From: Clostridiales bacterium
Lineage (GTDB): Bacteria > Bacillota > Clostridia > Oscillospirales > Oscillospiraceae
Direction of reading: 5' to 3'
Assembly: GCA_019418025.1 (NCBI GenBank)
Contig: DYCR01000028.1
Location: 1 to 30,163, forward strand
Length of the DNA: 30,163 nt
Made by a program: the position numbers and the translations under genes. The number at the start of each line of letters is the position of its first letter. Positions within the stretch are counted from its first letter, which is position 1. Shown here in pieces: positions 1-9,200 of the stretch. Under the pieces are notes generated by a model, which made no database searches, was not told the origin of the DNA, and worked only from the letters and a program-made list of their open reading frames with translations.

Positions 1-69
1 ATCTTACATCTCCCTCCTTATTCGTTTATCCAATTTACACATGTCCGAGGTTCCAATGATCTGACAGAC

Positions 70-658
70 TTGAAAATGGGAATTCAGCGCAGCAGCTTCT
101 ATCATTGGAAGCAGAGACTGGCTACTCCCGCTGACAGAACAAAAAATCTTGTCAGAAATGTGGCACTGTTCCAGCAGTATCATCTGAAGTTCCCGTCTCA
201 CGGATATCGATGGCTACGGGCGAAGATCCAATTAGATACAGGGCTGATAGTGTCAGCTCCTTATGCGCATAAATGCTGTAAAATTGCAGGAATCAAGAGT
301 AAATCCAAACATTATCACTACAAAAAGCCTGGAGAGCCGTATCGCACATTTCCCAATCTGCTTTTGGCAGGTATGCAGATTGACGGCCAAATCGTTTAAT
401 GAGCTGCTTCCCATGTACAACATCACGTACTCTATGTCCCGGGCGGGGACGCCTACGGATAACGCTTCTATGGAGGCGATTAACGGCTGGATCAAGGCTG
501 AACTGTTTACAGACCTCTATGTGACCGGTGCTTTACCTGTGGCGCAGGAGATTGATGACTATGTGGTTTTCATTAATGAGCAGCGTCCGGCATATTCCCT
601 CAACTACCTGACGCCAAAGCAATACCGTGAGACCTATGGAGGTGTTGCGACCGTCTAA
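70..658 (+). pseudogene. IS3-family transposase (OrfB), internally deleted and frameshifted
   Basis: The first frame (to about 385) carries the N-terminal part of an IS3-type OrfB transposase: the 'RSSFYHWKQRL' start of the HTH/HTH_21 region and the 'HGYRWLRAKI' stretch. At about 382-393 the match jumps to another frame, which carries the end of the DDE integrase core ('SMSRAGTPTDNASMEAINGW', then 'FINEQRPAYSLNYLTPKQYR'). The middle of the catalytic domain, with the first two catalytic acids, is missing; the final Glu of the 'AMEAINGWIKAE'-type motif remains. The far N-terminus is also missing, since recognisable transposase sequence begins only near base 76. The element therefore cannot encode active transposase. 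Identity to the family is clear from motifs; the exact IS name is not known to me. Confidence 0.85.
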
Positions 659-694
659 AATATCTGAGCAGTCGTTGCTGAAAAAGAAAATTAA

Positions 695-720
695 GTGTCC
701 AGTTTTTGTTGACTAGTGCA
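695..720 (+). repeat. Right terminal inverted repeat of the IS3-family remnant (probable)
   Basis: The stretch begins GTGTCCAG, runs through a T tract and ends TAGTGCA at 720, about 36 bp after the transposase stop. IS3-family elements end in ...CA, and TGTCCA/TGGACA-type inner ends are common in the family. The matching left end is not in the window, so this rests on position and resemblance only. Confidence 0.55.
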
Positions 721-738
721 CCTCTATTTCCTACTTTG

Positions 739-781
739 ATAACCCATGTAATCTCCTATTGTGTGAGATTACATGGGTTAT
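739..781. other. Perfect 17-bp inverted repeat with 9-nt loop
   Basis: Bases 739-755 and 765-781 are exact reverse complements (core TAACCCATGTAATCTC) around the loop CTATTGTGT. There is no T tract on either side, so it is not a classical intrinsic terminator. It lies about 19 bp beyond the IS end. It could be a remnant of another mobile element, a processed RNA hairpin or a protein-binding dyad. Confidence 0.7.
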
Positions 782-907
782 GTTGAATGTTTAGCACTAA
801 TGGATTAAATTGTCAGAGTGCATATTGAAGGGCTTACTCTCCAACAAATATCGGTGCAATATTAGTTGTATGTATCATCAACCAAGATTGATCCGCTGAT
901 GTCATAG

Positions 908-1063
908 CTTGTACTCGGATCAAGTGAATTCGATGTTAATGACCACATCAAAATCGGAGAATTCACTCTCACTTTAGAGGATGCACAGAAGTATCTGTAT
1001 TCGTTCTCAACGAGAAAAAGCGTGCTTGGGTGGAAGGATATTGAAGTAAACCTTTATATCTAA
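908..1063 (+). pseudogene. 3' remnant of an unidentified gene
   Basis: An open stretch of 51 codons ends in TAA at 1061-1063 and reads like real protein ('SEFDVNDHIKIGEFTLTLED', later 'KSVLGWKDIEVNLYI'). The same frame is closed upstream by TAG at 905-907, and no start codon with a ribosome site is visible. It therefore looks like the tail of a gene whose 5' part was lost, as expected next to a broken insertion sequence. I do not recognise the family. Chance openness is possible at this length. Confidence 0.35.
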
Positions 1064-1066
1064 ACA

Positions 1067-1102
1067 ATAACTCCCCGACTGCGTTCACAGCCGGGGAGTT
1101 AT
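1067..1102 (-). terminator. Intrinsic terminator after the AraC regulator
   Basis: An 11-bp stem (1067-1077 with 1092-1102, ATAACTCCCCG) extends after one mismatch by CTG/CAG around the loop CGTTCA. Read on the minus strand it is followed by a T-rich run (TTGTTTAG), and it lies 74 nt past the stop of the AraC gene. It may also stop transcription coming from the plus side. Confidence 0.75.
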
Positions 1103-1176
1103 GATATATCCAATCGGATATCGGAGCATCCACTGCAATCTTCACGATGCCTCCGTCAAGTCAGGCAGACTCTGGG

Positions 1177-2391
1177 TTACAAAAATGCTCCGTCCTGCCG
1201 GAATGCCCGGGGGGAAGCATGCTTATAACGGGCAAATTGCTTGGCAAAATAGCTGGTGTGGTTATACCCCACCGCCACGGCGATCTGCTGGATCTGCAGA
1301 TTCGTATGCTTCAGCAGGGCCGCCGCCTGATTCACCCGCTCACGGTTCAAAAATTCAATAAAGGTCATGCCGACCTCCTGATGAAACCGGGTGGACAGAT
1401 AGTCCGGCGTGACCATCAGCGCCTTGGCTACGCTCTTTACCGTCAGATTGTCCGCCAGATGGGTCTTGACATAGGTCACAGCCAATTTGGAAAAGGGCTT
1501 CAGGTTCGGGTGGATATTATCCTGCGCCAGCTTACAGTAGCGGCGAATGATCTCCTTGCCAAACGCCCCTGCCGCTTCCACGGATTTGATCTGCTCGATC
1601 TGGCGGGCGATCTCCGAGGAAAGCGCATCCAGATAGTACGGATGTATGCCGCTGTTTTCCAGAGCGTGGCGCAGCTGGGTGTTGGTGGTGATGCACAGAT
1701 TCTGGGCATTGCGCAGATGATTCGGCGCACGCTGCAGGTCCGGATTCTTGACATCCATCTGCTGCGTGAACCAATACGCTAAAGACAGGTTCCCCTGCTT
1801 CACGGCCTCGGTCAGTGCGGTACTCAATTCATACCGCATCTCCACACGCCGGATTTTTTCAATTTCATCAAAATCCTCCACTAGCAGCACATTTTCGACC
1901 TTGTCACCTGCCGTGTTCACGCAGGTCACAGTTCGGTAGGGCACATCTGATCCGCTGCCGAACAGCAGCTGCACAAGCAGTGTCCCCAGCTGATGAAACT
2001 GGTCATAGGATACCACCGATATGTTTTGAAAATAGGACAGGATCTGCCGCTCAAGCTCCGGCTTTACCCCGTGCCTGCGCAGGAGCGGCAGGAGGGGCCG
2101 CTCATCAAAGGGCTCAAGCAGGCAGGGGCCGGCCAAGAGATAAGCCCGCAGCCGCTCGTGGTAGACAATAATGAAGCGGCAGTCACCGTACGCCTCCACC
2201 TCATAGATGCAGTATGGCACGAATGTTTTCAGCAATTGTTGGATCTTCTGTTCCAATTCCCTGACAAAGCTGATATTATACAGTCCCCTGCATACAGCTT
2301 CCTGAACCGCCTCCGAGGTGGCGCAAAGCTGTATGTCGATCCCGGATAAGCACTTTACAAGCTTCTGGATCGTTTCAAAATTTTCGTTCAT
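1177..2391 (-). CDS. AraC-family transcriptional regulator
   Basis: A 404-residue regulator. The C-terminal ~100 residues form a two-helix-turn-helix AraC/XylS domain: 'LTVKSVAKALMVTPDYLSTR' is the first HTH and 'LQIQQIAVAVGYNHTSYFAK' the second. The N-terminal ~290 residues are a sensor region without an obvious membrane segment, loosely reminiscent of PocR-like ligand-binding domains. The start is placed at the Met of 'MNENFETI' (2391), not at the upstream ATG at 2436. An AGAAGGGA ribosome site precedes 2391, and the best promoter (-10 at 2427-2432) lies downstream of 2436, so that codon would not be transcribed. The gene is divergent from the GH2 glycosidase. Divergent AraC genes usually activate the neighbouring sugar-use gene, so control of the glycosidase is the natural inference. 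Confidence 0.93.
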   Translation of the reverse strand: MNENFETIQKLVKCLSGIDIQLCATSEAVQEAVCRGLYNISFVRELEQKIQQLLKTFVPYCIYEVEAYGDCRFIIVYHERLRAYLLAGPCLLEPFDERPLLPLLRRHGVKPELERQILSYFQNISVVSYDQFHQLGTLLVQLLFGSGSDVPYRTVTCVNTAGDKVENVLLVEDFDEIEKIRRVEMRYELSTALTEAVKQGNLSLAYWFTQQMDVKNPDLQRAPNHLRNAQNLCITTNTQLRHALENSGIHPYYLDALSSEIARQIEQIKSVEAAGAFGKEIIRRYCKLAQDNIHPNLKPFSKLAVTYVKTHLADNLTVKSVAKALMVTPDYLSTRFHQEVGMTFIEFLNRERVNQAAALLKHTNLQIQQIAVAVGYNHTSYFAKQFARYKHASPRAFRQDGAFL

Positions 2392-2426
2392 ATGCCCATC
2401 CCTTCTGCATCTCCATGATTTGTTAT

Positions 2427-2455
2427 ATAATATCAAGGATATGTTATTTTTTCAA
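2427..2455 (-). promoter_or_regulatory. Promoter of the AraC regulator
   Basis: On the minus strand a -35 TTGAAA (2450-2455) and a -10 TATTAT (2427-2432) are separated by 17 bp. The -10 position excludes the ATG at 2436 as the start codon. Confidence 0.7.
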
Positions 2456-2736
2456 CCCATACTCTGTGTTAAAATCACGATAGGAAAGAGAACCCTTTTT
2501 GCTTTCTTTATCTATTTTGCACATGGGCGCAGCGCATTGGCAGAACGCTCGCCGGAAACTCCCGCAGACAGGAGCAAAACGGCGTGTCTGCCTGAATAAA
2601 AGCCCCACGCACGACCCATAATGATGATGTCGCTGTGGGTCCTGTGTGCCGCTGCATGCGCATTTCTCCGCATACGATTCCGGCTGCAATTTCGGAGACG
2701 GAATAAAAAGATACAGATTCTCAGGAGGTCTAAAAC
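2456..2736 (+). promoter_or_regulatory. Control region upstream of the GH2 glycosidase
   Basis: About 280 bp without a gene between the divergent regulator and glycosidase. I see no good -35/-10 pair for the plus strand, which fits dependence on an activator such as the AraC protein. An inverted repeat GCAGACA (2564-2570) / TGTCTGC (2585-2591), with 14 bp between the arms, is a possible operator. AGGAGG at 2723-2728 is the ribosome site of the glycosidase. Confidence 0.45.
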
Positions 2737-4980
2737 ATGAGAGAAATTGTAAACTTTAACTACAAATGGCTTTTCTCCAAGGAAGCTACCGAAGTCCCCA
2801 CCCAGCTTTCCAACACTTGGAACTTTGTCAACCTGCCCCACAGCTGGAACAACATCGACGGTCAGGATGGCGGCAGCGACTACTTCCGCGGCACTGCATA
2901 CTATGCAAAGTCCTTTGAAAAGACCGATCTGCCCACGGCCGACCGCTACTATCTGGAGCTGCGCGGCGCAAACGCTTCTGCTGACGTATACGTAAACGGC
3001 AAGCATCTGGCACACCACGACGGCGGCTACTCCACCTGGAGAGTGGACATGACCGACGCACTGGACACTGAGAACCTGCTGGTCATCTCCGTTGACAACT
3101 CCAAGAACGATCTGGTCTACCCTCAGGTCGCAGACTTCACCTTCTACGGCGGTCTTTACAGAGATGTCAACATCATCGCCGTGGGCGAATCCCACTTCGA
3201 TCTGGACTACTACGGCGCTCCCGGCATCAAGGTGACCCCCGTCATGGACGGCGACAACGCAAACGTTGCTGTTGAAGTTTACGTAACCAACGCCAAGGCC
3301 GATCAGAAGATCCGCTACACACTGACCGATGCTGAGGGCAAGGTGGTTGCATCCACCGAGAGCACTGCTGCCAATGCAGACTTCGTTCTGGAGAATGCCC
3401 ACAAGTGGCACGGCCGCAAGGACCCCTACCTGTACACCGCTAAGGCAGAGCTGGTAGAGGGCGAAACCGTGATCGACGCAGTCTCCACCAGATTCGGCTG
3501 CCGCAGCTTCCGTATCGATCCCGAAAACGGCTTCATCCTCAACGGTGAAGAGTACCCCCTGCGCGGCGTTTCCCGCCATCAGGACCGTTGGGGTCTGGGC
3601 AACGCTCTGCTGCCCGAGCATCACAAGGAGGACATGGAACTGATCAACGAGCTGGGTGTCACCACCATCCGTCTGGCACACTATCAGCACGACCAGTACT
3701 TCTACGACCTGTGTGACGAATACGGCATGGTCGTTTGGGCCGAGATCCCCTACATCTCCGAGCATATGCCCAACGGCCGTCAGAACACCATCAACCAGAT
3801 GAAGGAACTGATCGCTCAGAACTACAACCACCCCTCCATCGTGGTTTGGGGTCTGTCCAATGAGATCACCATGCAGACCAAGGACAACGAGGATCTGCTG
3901 GAGAACCACAACATCCTCAACGACCTGTGCCACGAGTGGGACAAGACAAGACCCACCACCATCGCAGCAGTCAGCATGTGCCCCATCGATCATCCCTATA
4001 TCGAGATCCCCGATGTGGTTTCCTACAACCACTACTTCGGCTGGTACGGCGGCGAGACCGAGATGAACGGCCCCTGGTTCGACAAGTTCCACGCTGAGCA
4101 TCCCAACATCCCCATCGGCTGCTCCGAGTACGGCTGTGAGGCACTGAACTGGCACACCTCCAACCCCACTCAGGGCGACTACACCGAGGAATATCAGGCA
4201 TACTACCACGAGGAGCTGATCAAGCAGCTGTTCACCCGTAAGTACCTGTGGGCAACCCATGTCTGGAACATGTTCGACTTCGGCGCTGACGCACGTGCAG
4301 AGGGCGGCGAAAACGGCCAGAACCACAAGGGTCTGATCACCTTCGACCGCAAGTACAAGAAGGATGCCTTCTATGCATACAAGGCATGGCTGTCTGACGA
4401 GCCCTTCGTCCACCTGTGCGGCAAGCGTTATGTTGACCGCGTAGAGGATGTCACCAAGGTCACCGTCTACTCCAACCAGAAAACCGTTGAGCTGTTTGCA
4501 AACGGCGTTTCTCTGGGCAAGAAGGAAGCTGCCGACCACTTCTTCTACTTTGAAGTCCCCAACAGCGGCATGACCCATCTGGTTGCCGTTTCCGGCGACC
4601 TGAAGGACGAGGGCTTTATCAACAAGGTAGAGGTCTTTAACGAGAACTACCGTCTGAAGGAGCAGGGTGCTGTTCTGAACTGGTTCGACATCACCGCTCC
4701 CGAGGGCTTCTTCTCCCTGAACGACAAGCTCAAGGACATCCTGTCCACCGAGCAGGGCAAGGCTCTGTTCGAGCAGTTCACTGCCGAGTATCTGACAAAG
4801 AAGGCTGAGAACATGGAGGAAGCAACCGGCGGCTTCGGCGAAGGCATGATGCAGATGCTGGGCGGCTTCACCGTGCTGCGTTTTATCAGCCTTGCAGGTG
4901 TGGTCGGCTTCAAGCCCACCAAGGAGCAGCTGCTGGCTATGAACGCAAAGCTCAACGAGATCGCAAAACCTCAGGCATGA
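2737..4980 (+). CDS. Glycoside hydrolase family 2 enzyme (beta-glucuronidase or beta-galactosidase)
   Basis: A 747-residue cytoplasmic GH2 enzyme with no signal peptide. In order it has the sugar-binding jelly-roll domain (about 1-170), an Ig-like domain (about 175-270), the TIM barrel (about 275-560) and a C-terminal helical extension of about 100 residues. The acid/base is E376 in 'VVWGLSNE' and the nucleophile E464 in 'PIGCSEYG'. An N-H-K triplet (N529, K531) in 'GQNHKGLITFDRK' falls where beta-glucuronidases carry the NxK motif that grips the glucuronate carboxylate. The spacing (376/464/529) is close to the E. coli enzyme (413/504/566). NxK-like triplets also occur in some gut beta-galactosidases, so substrate is open. 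AGGAGG lies 8 nt before the ATG. Codon choice is very biased (CTG, AAC, TTC, ATC), suggesting high expression. Confidence 0.93.
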   Translation: MREIVNFNYKWLFSKEATEVPTQLSNTWNFVNLPHSWNNIDGQDGGSDYFRGTAYYAKSFEKTDLPTADRYYLELRGANASADVYVNGKHLAHHDGGYSTWRVDMTDALDTENLLVISVDNSKNDLVYPQVADFTFYGGLYRDVNIIAVGESHFDLDYYGAPGIKVTPVMDGDNANVAVEVYVTNAKADQKIRYTLTDAEGKVVASTESTAANADFVLENAHKWHGRKDPYLYTAKAELVEGETVIDAVSTRFGCRSFRIDPENGFILNGEEYPLRGVSRHQDRWGLGNALLPEHHKEDMELINELGVTTIRLAHYQHDQYFYDLCDEYGMVVWAEIPYISEHMPNGRQNTINQMKELIAQNYNHPSIVVWGLSNEITMQTKDNEDLLENHNILNDLCHEWDKTRPTTIAAVSMCPIDHPYIEIPDVVSYNHYFGWYGGETEMNGPWFDKFHAEHPNIPIGCSEYGCEALNWHTSNPTQGDYTEEYQAYYHEELIKQLFTRKYLWATHVWNMFDFGADARAEGGENGQNHKGLITFDRKYKKDAFYAYKAWLSDEPFVHLCGKRYVDRVEDVTKVTVYSNQKTVELFANGVSLGKKEAADHFFYFEVPNSGMTHLVAVSGDLKDEGFINKVEVFNENYRLKEQGAVLNWFDITAPEGFFSLNDKLKDILSTEQGKALFEQFTAEYLTKKAENMEEATGGFGEGMMQMLGGFTVLRFISLAGVVGFKPTKEQLLAMNAKLNEIAKPQA

Positions 4981-5023
4981 TCTGATGATGTGATCGGGTT
5001 CCCCCTATAAACAAAATCAATCT

Positions 5024-5063
5024 GGCGTACTTCCATCGATATCGTTGGAAGTACGCCCTTTTT
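5024..5063 (+). terminator. Intrinsic terminator of the GH2 gene
   Basis: A 12-bp perfect stem GGCGTACTTCCA (5024-5035) / TGGAAGTACGCC (5046-5057) with a 10-nt loop is followed by CTTTTTAT. It lies 43 nt after the GH2 stop codon. Confidence 0.92.
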
Positions 5064-5121
5064 ATCCCTGCAAAGTCCGATCCTCATATTAAAAATTCCT
5101 TATCCATCGCTTTTTACGTGT

Positions 5122-5153
5122 AAAAATCCCCCGGGTGACCCCGGGGGATTTTT
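5122..5153. terminator. Bidirectional intrinsic terminator between GH2 and SDR genes
   Basis: A 14-bp perfect stem (5122-5135 with 5140-5153, AAAAATCCCCCGGG) has the loop TGAC. A-tracts and T-tracts close both ends, so it can work in both directions. It starts 20 nt past the stop of the SDR gene on the minus strand. Confidence 0.9.
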
Positions 5154-5172
5154 GCTTGCAAATTATTCGTGA

Positions 5173-5916
5173 TCAGACCTGCGTTGCGCCGTCAACAGAC
5201 AGTGTTGCGCCGGTGATATAGCTTGCCTTGTCGCTTGCAAGGAACACAAAGGCGTTTGCGACCTCCTCCGGCTCACCCACTCTGCCCAGAGGGATGGTTG
5301 CGGCAATTCTGTCCACCATTTCCTGAGGCAGTGCTGCCACCATGTCCGTGCGGGTCACGCCGGGCAGGACCGCATTCACACGGATGTTATCCTTGCCCAG
5401 TTCCCGGGCCAGAGACTTGGTCAGGCCGTTGACTGCATACTTTGAAGCGGGATAGCTGCATCCGGAGGGCTGACCGTAGAGGCTGACCATGGAGCTGGTG
5501 TTGATGATCGAGCCTGCCCCCTGCTCTTTCATGATGGGGGCAACTGCCTTGGCGCAGTAGAACACGGAGTTCACGTTCAGATCCATGACCTTCTGGAAGG
5601 CAGCCGGATCATATTCATAGAGGGACTCTCTTGCAGAGACACCGGCATTGTTGGCAAGGATATCGATTCTGCCGAAGTGGGCCTGAACCTCTTTCATGGC
5701 TTTTTCAACTGCGGCATAGTCAGAAAGGTCAGGAGACAGGCCCATGATGGACGCATCGGGGGTCTCTGCCTTGATCTCCTCCAGTGCCTTGTTCACAGTC
5801 TCCGCTCTGGAGCCAAACAGCGCCACGGAGGCACCTTCCTTCAAAAATGCCTTGACGATGGCAAGGCCGATTCCTCTTGTTCCGCCGGTCACTACGGCAA
5901 CTTTATTTTTCAGCAT
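5173..5916 (-). CDS. SDR-family NAD(P)-dependent oxidoreductase (FabG-like)
   Basis: A classical short-chain dehydrogenase/reductase of 247 residues. It shows the Rossmann motif TGGTRGIG (10-17), the 'NNAG' stabilising motif, the catalytic Ser (about 142, in 'INTSSMVS') and Y155/K159 in 'YPASK', plus a C-terminal 'YITGATLSVDGA'. This is the standard size and layout of FabG-type 3-oxoacyl-ACP reductases and of many sugar or steroid dehydrogenases, so the substrate cannot be read from sequence. The start at 5916 is preferred over the upstream ATG at 5988. The Rossmann fold begins immediately after it, and GAAAGGAAG lies about 8 nt upstream. It stands alone with its own promoter and terminator and no fatty-acid synthesis neighbours, so a housekeeping FabG role is less likely than a specialised alcohol or ketone substrate. 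Confidence 0.93.
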   Translation of the reverse strand: MLKNKVAVVTGGTRGIGLAIVKAFLKEGASVALFGSRAETVNKALEEIKAETPDASIMGLSPDLSDYAAVEKAMKEVQAHFGRIDILANNAGVSARESLYEYDPAAFQKVMDLNVNSVFYCAKAVAPIMKEQGAGSIINTSSMVSLYGQPSGCSYPASKYAVNGLTKSLARELGKDNIRVNAVLPGVTRTDMVAALPQEMVDRIAATIPLGRVGEPEEVANAFVFLASDKASYITGATLSVDGATQV

Positions 5917-5978
5917 ATTAAAGCTTCCTTTCGTTTTACTTTGTATCGAAATCTTATACATCTTCGTGTAATAGCTGT

Positions 5979-6007
5979 ATATTAGCATATCTTCTCCCGA
6001 ATGTAAA
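5979..6007 (-). promoter_or_regulatory. Promoter of the SDR gene
   Basis: On the minus strand -35 TTTACA (6002-6007) and -10 TAATAT (5979-5984) are 17 bp apart, about 60 bp before the start codon. The sequence around it is AT-rich. Confidence 0.6.
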
Positions 6008-6096
6008 TAAGCTAGTTTTGCTATTTTATGAAATAAAAATGAACAGCTGAACGATCATTTTGTATCGATTTGCACAATTTATCCATTTTATAAAAC

Positions 6097-6157
6097 GAAA
6101 TATCCCCCTAATGGGGTCAGAATCGGAAATGAAACATCCCCCTGCGGGGGTCAGAAT
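6097..6157. repeat. Two tandem 27-nt hairpin repeats
   Basis: Copies at 6097-6123 and 6131-6157 differ at four of 27 positions. Each has the form GAAAYATCCCCCT-nnn-GGGGTCAGAAT, and each folds on itself through C4-5/G4-5 pairing. They lie between the 3' end of the SLH gene and the SDR promoter, with no T tract. They look like a short dispersed palindromic element duplicated in tandem. Confidence 0.65.
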
Positions 6158-6173
6158 TAAAAATCATGTTTTT

Positions 6174-6201
6174 GGGGCATGCCGTCCAGACGACATGCCC
6201 C
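6174..6201. other. Hairpin downstream of the SLH gene
   Basis: GGGGCATG (6174-6181) pairs with CATGCCCC (6194-6201) across a 12-nt loop, about 60 nt past the stop of the SLH protein gene. In the minus direction an A-run follows before any T-run, so it is an imperfect terminator. It may instead protect the 3' end of the transcript. Confidence 0.5.
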
Positions 6202-6259
6202 GCATATTCATTTGCAGCTTCTATCCCATCGGCATCCCTGCCAAATGGACTTTGCGCCG

Positions 6260-9200
6260 TTACAGTCCCATCTTGTAAAGGAAGGTAACGATCTGTCCTC
6301 TCGTGCAGCTGTCGTAGGGACCGAAGCTTCCGCTTCGGACGCCGGCCGTGATCGCCTGCTCGGCTGCCCACAGAACGGCCTTGTAATAGTAGTCCGCCTC
6401 GGTAACGTCCTCAAAGGGATTGTCCGTGCTTTCCGGCTCCGGCTTTCCTGCGGCGCTCCACAGGAAGGTCACGGTCTGACCACGGGTGCAGGATTCCGCC
6501 GGCCCAAAGGTATCTGCCGAAATGCCTGCCGTGACCCCATTCTCCACCGCCCACAAGACGGCCTTGTAATAGTAATCCGTTTCCGAGACATCCTTGAAGG
6601 GATTGTCTGTGCTTTCCGGCTCCGGCTTTCCTGCGGCGCTCCACAGGAAGGTGACAATCTGACCGCGGGTGCAGTCCTCATACGGACCAAAGCTCGTGGG
6701 GGTCACGCCCGCCGTGACACCGTTCTGAACGGCCCACTGGACTGCCTCGAAGAAGTAATCCTCGGGATGAACATCGCCAAAGGGACTGGACTGCATGGGA
6801 ATGCGCTGAGTCTCCGTCTCACCGCAGACTGCACAGGTACGGGTCTGTTCGCCCTCTTCCGTGTGACTGGGCTCCTTGGTGACCACCCACTCCCCAAATT
6901 GATGGGGCAGCTTCGGCAGGATCACGGCAGATCGATCGGTGATTTCCACGTTCCCCTCTGCATCCTCAAACCACTTGCCGCACTGGCAGACATAGTATTC
7001 CCGATTGCCCTCTTGGGTGCAGCTTGCAGGCTTTTCCTCCACCTTGGTCAGCTTGTGCTGATGCTCCTGAGGCATTGCATACAGCACCGCGTCATCTACA
7101 TAATAGGTTCCGGCAGACTCCGTGTTGTTCTCATTGCCGACGATGAAGTCCAGCATTGTGGTCCCGGGATACTGGGCCATGATCTCCGGCGTGATCCTTG
7201 CCATGAGCTTCACCCACTCATCCCCTTGGCTGACAGCCTGATACTCCGGCACATGTGCGCCGCTCTTTTCGCCTCCCCGCAGGGCCACCTGAATCCCCAT
7301 GTTGTGGGTCTTGTCATCAGCGACTTTTACAAATGCCTCCATCACGTAGGTCAGGGTGTCATCCAGTGCCTTTTCGGTGTTTTCCAAACGATACTGGATA
7401 CCCTTGTGGGTGTATGCCGGGATGGTATCGGTCGTGGTGACTGCCGCTCCATAGCTGCCGGAGCGCAGCGCATCGGCAGTGACCAGGATCTCAATCCCCT
7501 CGCTGTTATTGGTGGGGTACTGCCCCCATCCGGTGGTATCGCCTGTTTCAAACCCCGGATTTTCCATCAAATTATGCAGCTTATCCGTGACTGTCACGGC
7601 ACACTCCGCAGTTTTCCCGCCGTCAACGGTGGTAGCGGTGATCACCGCCGTGCCCTCGGTCAGACCAAATACACGGCCGTTTTCCACACTTGCCACCTGC
7701 GGATCACTGGAGCTCCATGTCACCTGACGGTTGTCCGCATTTTCAGGCAGGACCGTTGCGATCAGGTCAAAGCGCTCATAGCGGTCCACCGTCTTTTGGG
7801 TCTGGCTGAGGGTCACAGACTCCACAGGCACCGCCGTATGGTTTTCCACCTTGATCTTGCAGACTGCCTTGATCTCGGGATGTCCCTCCACCGTGACGCT
7901 GATCTCCGTCTCGCCCTCACGGTTTGCCGTCACAAGACCGTTGCCATCCACACGGGCGATCTCATGCTCGGCGGCGGTCCATGTCATATCCATAGGCAGA
8001 TCGGGGATCGCATCCAGAAGGGCCTTCAGCTGAAGGGTATCCCCCAAATTCATGACTGCCTCTGTTTTGTCCAGAGCCAACGCCTTGGGCACAGGCTTCA
8101 CGTTGGGCTGACCGATTTTCACATCGTCAAACATCATGCCGGACACATCGCCTGCCAGAGAGGAATCCCCCCACTGGTCCCCAAGCTCCAGCTTGCTTAT
8201 GCCGTTTACATCCTTGACCGTGTGGACCAATGTTCCGTCAATGTACATCTTGCAGTCGCTGCCACCGGAGAAATCCCACTTCAGCTCGTGCCAGCCCTCG
8301 TTCCTTGCCACATCGGTCACGATCCACTTGCTACCTTCACGGGCAATATACTTGCCTGCATTCTGCCGCACATTGACGCCCATTGCGATCCATTCCTGAC
8401 TCTGGGCCCCCGCATTTGCAACTGCCACCACGCCGGTGTCCTTCGCCATGGTGTCATACATCCACAGGCTGACCTCAGCGGCCTGGGGTGCGGCAAAGCT
8501 GCGGCGGATGCCGTCCCTTGCCTCATCCAGTACATAGCTGTACCGTCCGGTATGGGCCTGCTGTTCTGTGTTGGTTGGCTTGCCGAACATCACGTCCCAA
8601 CCCTCAAAATTGCTGACGCCGAAGCCCTCGTACAGTGTCACGTCCTCTGTATCCGAGGTGGTAAAGCTGAACACGTCACTGGTCGCACTGGTGCCGCCCA
8701 GACGGTTTTCGTAGGCCGTCACCCGCCAGAAATACTGGGTGGATTTCTTGAGCTTGGTGCAGACGGCCGAAGGCTCTGCGGCAGCCTCTGTCGCAGCAAT
8801 CTCCTTGAATGCCTCGTCTGTGGCAATCTCCAGTTGATAGCTGCCTGCCCCATCCACAGGCTCCCATGCAAACTTCACACCGGCAGCAAGGTTTACCTCC
8901 GTCTCCTTGTCGGCAGGGGCCGTCAGTTGGGGTTTTGCAACCTCCATCCCCAGATCGGTGCGGTACGCATCCTTGTAAAGACCGCATTCCTCGGCCTTGA
9001 AGTGCTGATCCCCCATCAGCTTTTTGATGGCAGAATCCGCCTTTACCTGAAAATTCTTTCCTGCGGCGTTGACAAAGCCGATATCGGTGTCGGCCGGGTA
9101 TTCTTCGTTTTGTTCCACCTTGCCCAGACTTCTGACACGCTCATTCACATTTCCGAAGGGGTTCCCCACGCCAACCATGATATTCTTTTGAATGGAGGCA

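Noticed and set aside
739..781. CRISPR-like or attenuator repeat
   Set aside because: There is only one hairpin, with no spaced repeats, so a CRISPR array is excluded.
2392..2436. Earlier start of the AraC regulator at 2436
   Set aside because: The codon lies upstream of the best -10 box and lacks a ribosome site, whereas 2391 has one.
2512..4578. Open minus-strand frame opposite the GH2 gene
   Set aside because: The product is a Val/Leu/Gly-rich string with no recognisable domain. The GH2 reading on the other strand is complete with both catalytic residues.
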